This document shows, piece after piece, positions 41,537 through 44,952 of a DNA stretch of 44,952 bases. The stretch is from Chara braunii. Lineage: Eukaryota; Streptophyta; Charophyceae; Charales; Characeae. The stretch spans positions 5,141,058 through 5,186,009 of the forward strand of contig BFEA01000015.1 of assembly GCA_003427395.1 (NCBI GenBank), written 5' to 3'. Position 1 is the stretch's first letter; every line of letters begins with the position of its first letter. The translations under genes were made by a program, and so were the position numbers. The notes under the pieces are model-generated. The model ran no database searches. It saw nothing but the letters and a program-made list of their open reading frames with translations, and was not told where the DNA came from.

Positions 41537-41760
41537 TTGTTTGTGTACATCCGGAACTCAACAAACAATGTGTGTATCCGGAACGCAACAAACAAATGTG
41601 TGTATCCGGAACTCAACAAACAAACGTGTGTATCCGGAACTCAACAAACAAATGTGTGTATCCGGAACTCAACAAACAAATGTGTGTACCCGAAACTCAA
41701 CAAACAAATGTGTGTATCCGGAACTCAACAAACAAATGTGTGTATCCGGAACTCAACGAA
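41537..41760. repeat. 28-bp minisatellite, about eight units
   Basis: The unit is GTGTGTATCCGGAACTCAAC followed by AAACAAAT, with copies starting at 41598, 41626 and every 28 bp to about 41738, plus variant units from 41537. A single earlier unit lies near 41401. The unit has no stop in any forward frame, so three overlapping frames stay open across it. Confidence 0.9.
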
Positions 41761-42349
41761 ATAAGAAAAACACTGCGCATAAAATCAAACATTGTAAGCC
41801 TCCTGAAGTTTATAAAGGGAAGGGTCTTTGATATCGAAATCAAATCATACTCGACAATAAAACTATACTCTAGAAACAAGACCCAAAAAAAAAGAAGTCG
41901 CGTTTCAAATCAATAAATCGGAAAAAAGAAACCTCTCCAGTTCAGTGGATGAATCATCAATTCAAGCAAATTGAATTCTCTATGGCCGTCGCTGCACAAC
42001 ACACGAAACGAAAAACAAAACAAGTGCATCTTCCGGCAGAAAATGGCCAGGTTCATCGGTTTGTTATAAATAGTAACTACTAACAGGTGTATTCTGCCCC
42101 TTTCGTGGCCAGATGCACTCATTTCGTTTTCGTTTCGTGTGCCGTGTGGCGAGGCCCGTTATGGTTGTTACCATGTCTCCATAAGGCCCAACAAACAACT
42201 ACTACTGCTAAGAATTGGGGCGACAAAGTAGAAGACTGGAGCTGGAGTGGGAAACCCAAACAAAAATGCAAACAGCTGAAAGAAAACATGCACAGACCCA
42301 CAGGAAATGTCAGTGCCCGTCTATGCTGATTTTCTGTTTGCATCATAGC
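41761..42349. other. no gene recognised
   Basis: AT-rich sequence and short frames without domain content. Confidence 0.35.
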
Positions 42350-44360
42350 CCTTTGAGCTTCTTGTAGCTGTTCTACTGTTTTCTCCAACATCTCTTTGTT
42401 TGTACTCAAGGGCATACTCAATACATCCAGGGCATGTCTGCTATTTAGGGCGCGGAAACAGGGACATCCATTGGAGTTTTGAGTTCCATCCTAAATGCAA
42501 TTGATTAGGTGGGCAACCAGTTGCTGAGTGTACAGCCCAGCTACCTGCGGCGGTAGGATGTCCCGATCAAGTTGATCAGGTGCACTGTAATGCCTGAGAT
42601 GCTGCTGGACATTATTTGTTCATGTGCTCAGCCTGGCCGTTGGCCTCGGGGTGAACCATACATACATCTTTATCACTTAGAATCAGTGCTGGGCCGGCAA
42701 CCGGAGCCAGACCAGCCCAGGGGGGGTGAACCGGGAAACCGGTTTCCAAAACAAAGTGCGCAAATATCTTCCTTTTTTTTTTTTTTTTTGGCCAGATTCC
42801 GACTGCGCTCTTCAAGAGCTGTCCAAATCAACAATAAAATTTTCAAGGTACAGTATTTTTCAAGGGGCTTCCAGAGGGGGGCAGGAGGTTATTATTGACA
42901 TATTCAGGCAACTATGGCCTCCTCGGGGAGGGGTCAAGTAAGCAAGTTCACTTATCCGCCCCCCCCCCGTGGCTGGAGCACTTCATGGAGTATGCCATTT
43001 GATATTGATACCCCACGAGCTGAACCAGATATGATGAGAGGAGGTCCTTGCCCGAAATTATAGCTCTTCCAGAGTATATTTCGACAGCAGAAAAGTTATG
43101 GTTCCAGCTTTCAGCTCGTGGAGGCAGAGCGTTTTCTGTTTGTTGGTTTTTACATAAGGTGAGTTGTCAGTCCGGAAGTATCTTGCCTGGCAGTCTGTCC
43201 AGATACATGTAGTGGAGCAAGGTCCATTCGAGGTAGATAGAGAGAAGAATATAGCTTAGGTCCATTCTTGGGATTGCACCTTGGACGGCTCTGAAATCAC
43301 GATTCCAAAATCCGAACCCATAACTTTTTCCACAGATGGCAGGGACGTCGCAGAAGGATATAATCTCAGCAGAATCTCATCAGAAGCATAGTGTTCCCCG
43401 CATGGCTAAGGGTGAAAGAGCATCAGATGTTGCCAATGGTAACTGGTCCATTGGACCACAAGATGACAAATTGGAGAAGGGGCCTACCCGACCCACATCT
43501 TAGGAAAAATGTGTGGCTGTTCTCCGCTGCTGATCTGCACAGATCAGCGGCGGATATCCTCTGCCTGTTTTTCTTAAGAAATGGGGTCCTGGCCGATCTT
43601 TGCTGCTGATCTGCGACGATCAACAGCCAAGATTGGCCACTTTCTGGACTTGAAAAATCCGGGCCTACAGGACCCGGCTTCATAATTGCGGGGCAGGGCC
43701 CCCCCCACGAGGCCTCGGGAACACACGCGCCGGCAAAAAAAAAATTCAGCCCCCAGCGAAAATGTGCTGGGGGCAACCGAAAGGGAACCGGCCCGGGCCA
43801 TCGGCCGGTCCAACCGGGAGGACCGCAGATGGGGTAGGGGTCCCCGGTCCATCCAGGGACCAGCCCTGCTTAGAATGGTTTTCGGTAATCTAAAACCTTC
43901 AATCCAACGATTAGCAAATTCAGACATTAGTGTTTCCAATGTTTCAACTCCCTCTGGGAGGTCGAATTTGCCACCTTTTGACATGGGAATTTCTTAGACA
44001 TGTACTTGATGAGTATCAACTTGGTTCCCTCTGCTCGTAGCGACACGGCGCCTAGAAATTGCTGATCAGGTTGTGCTATCTTCACAACAGGATGATTCAT
44101 TGGGGCAGATTGAAATTGCTTAAGGCCAACTCACATTCCTTACACCGACCCTTAAGGGTGTCTAGTCTCGTTAGATTAGTCAAAGGGCTTACCATATTGC
44201 CAAAATTTTTCAAGACCGATCTCTAATACCCAGCCATCCCCAAGGAAAATCTGAGCACAGTAAGAAACCGGGGTCGCGGCCAAACCTTAACGGGCAGGGG
44301 CTGCACTATGCATGGTGATGACATTGAGGTCCCTATAGTCAACTAAATGACCCGTTGCGG
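42350..44360 (-). mobile_element. Ty3/gypsy pol fragments, copy 4, strongly decayed
   Basis: From right to left: a reverse transcriptase relic DYRDLNVITMH at about 44345, degraded; an RNase H relic with PVVKIAQPDQQF, EGTKLILIKYMSKKF and KVANSTSQREL (about 44110-43930), with many stops; and an integrase relic HPEANGQAEHMNK at 42655-42612, including the catalytic Glu, then degraded sequence to 42350. The GC-rich stretch at 43480-43870 splits it. I treat these as one element because order and strand agree, but they could be two. Confidence 0.6.
43480..43870. repeat. GC-rich insertion with hairpins
   Basis: GCTGATCTG (43529-43537) and CAGATCAGC (43540-43548) form a hairpin, and a related GCTGCTGATCTGC recurs at about 43599. 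C- and G-runs with GGGCC words follow and resemble 34030-34250. Confidence 0.5.
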
Positions 44361-44905
44361 CTTCGCCCGCAAAAACAGAAAAGGAAAACGCAGAAAAGAA
44401 AGAAAAAGCATAACGAACCGCCCCTATCATATGCCGCTTCGTTCACAATAAGAAAAAGAAGAGCCTGAGAGCAGACTGAAATCCGCGTGCAAGAACCGAA
44501 GCGTCTTTTTTACCCCGTCGATGTTTTTGCTAAAGATTCCAATTCAGACTTTGCTTGCTGTGTTCTCTGAATATGTTTGTGATCAAGCGATCTTGCATGT
44601 GTGTCCCGTGCTTACTTGTTGAGTTTTGACTCTGTGTGTGCAAGTGCATGCGCGTGTGGGTGCGACTCAGTTTGGTGGGCTCCGATGATGTCATTGACGA
44701 TTGGCCTGGGGAAGTTGTTGTAAGTCGCCTCCAACCACAGGAGTGCCACTGGTGTTAAGCAGGTTTTGCTTAGCAGTTGCTCTTCGCGTGGGGGACTTGT
44801 CGGGAGTAGCACTGACATGGGAGCCATAATGCTGGCCGTTCATCTTGCAACATTTCCTGGAAGGCAAAAGGCAAAGAAGAAACGAAGTAGCGCGTGCCCC
44901 CCCCT

Positions 44906-44918
<13 letters not shown>
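44361..44918. other. no gene recognised
   Basis: Short open frames without domain content; GTGTG/TGCG words occur near 44630-44660. Confidence 0.35.
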
Positions 44919-44950
<32 letters not shown>

Positions 44951-44952
44951 AA
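44919..44952. repeat. (CA)n microsatellite and A-run at window end
   Basis: About 14 CA dinucleotides are followed by A residues to the end of the window, preceded by CT repeats and a C-run. Confidence 0.9.

Noticed and set aside
41537-41760. CRISPR-like array or repeat protein gene
   Set aside because: There are no unique spacers. All frames are open simply because the unit lacks stops; no start, promoter or domain supports a protein.

Overview
The window looks like a transposon-rich, gene-poor stretch of a eukaryotic nuclear genome, most likely of a streptophyte plant. The signs are U6 snRNA-derived sequences, a primer-binding site of the initiator-methionine tRNA type usual in plant LTR retrotransposons, Ty3/gypsy elements with chromodomains, an L1-like LINE, a PIF/Harbinger transposase, tRNA-derived SINEs, MITEs, many microsatellites and two assembly gaps. 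There are no bacterial operons. A charophyte such as Chara is my best guess, based on overall character and remembered protein style; it is inference. I found no intact, confidently identifiable host gene.

Layout. 1-5.6 kb: a broken two-gene PIF/Harbinger-like element, with a plus-strand accessory-type reading frame (about 1324-2582) facing a minus-strand DDE transposase (5085 back to 3758). 5.6-11.7 kb: low-complexity DNA, a tandem U6-derived array on the minus strand (7287-7487), a plus-strand U6-like copy (9060-9157), and tRNA-derived SINEs. 11.77-18.13 kb: one decayed minus-strand Ty3/gypsy chromovirus, with LTR ends, PBS, reverse transcriptase, integrase, GPY/F and chromodomain remnants in the expected order, split by at least one insertion carrying a 205-bp tandem repeat. 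19.2-25.5 kb: plus-strand tRNA-derived SINEs, two copies of a MITE, a cluster of three hairpins and an assembly gap inside a duplicated segment. 25.6-29.2 kb: a plus-strand L1-like LINE with frameshifts and a poly-A tail. 31.1-31.7 kb: minus-strand Cys/His-rich frames with a duplicated zinc-ligand pattern. 32-36.6 kb: dispersed repeats, a second gap, a GC-rich inverted repeat and a long duplicated TTC-rich block. 37.1-44.4 kb: a 34-bp minisatellite, three more minus-strand Ty3/gypsy pol fragments and a 28-bp minisatellite open in all three forward frames.

Nothing here forms a working pathway. The coding fragments belong to mobile elements that copied or moved themselves and are now inactivated by stops, frameshifts, lost catalytic residues and nested insertions. 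The best leads for something less familiar are the U6-derived tandem array, the triple-hairpin cluster, the duplicated Cys/His motif, and the minisatellite with no stop in any forward frame.
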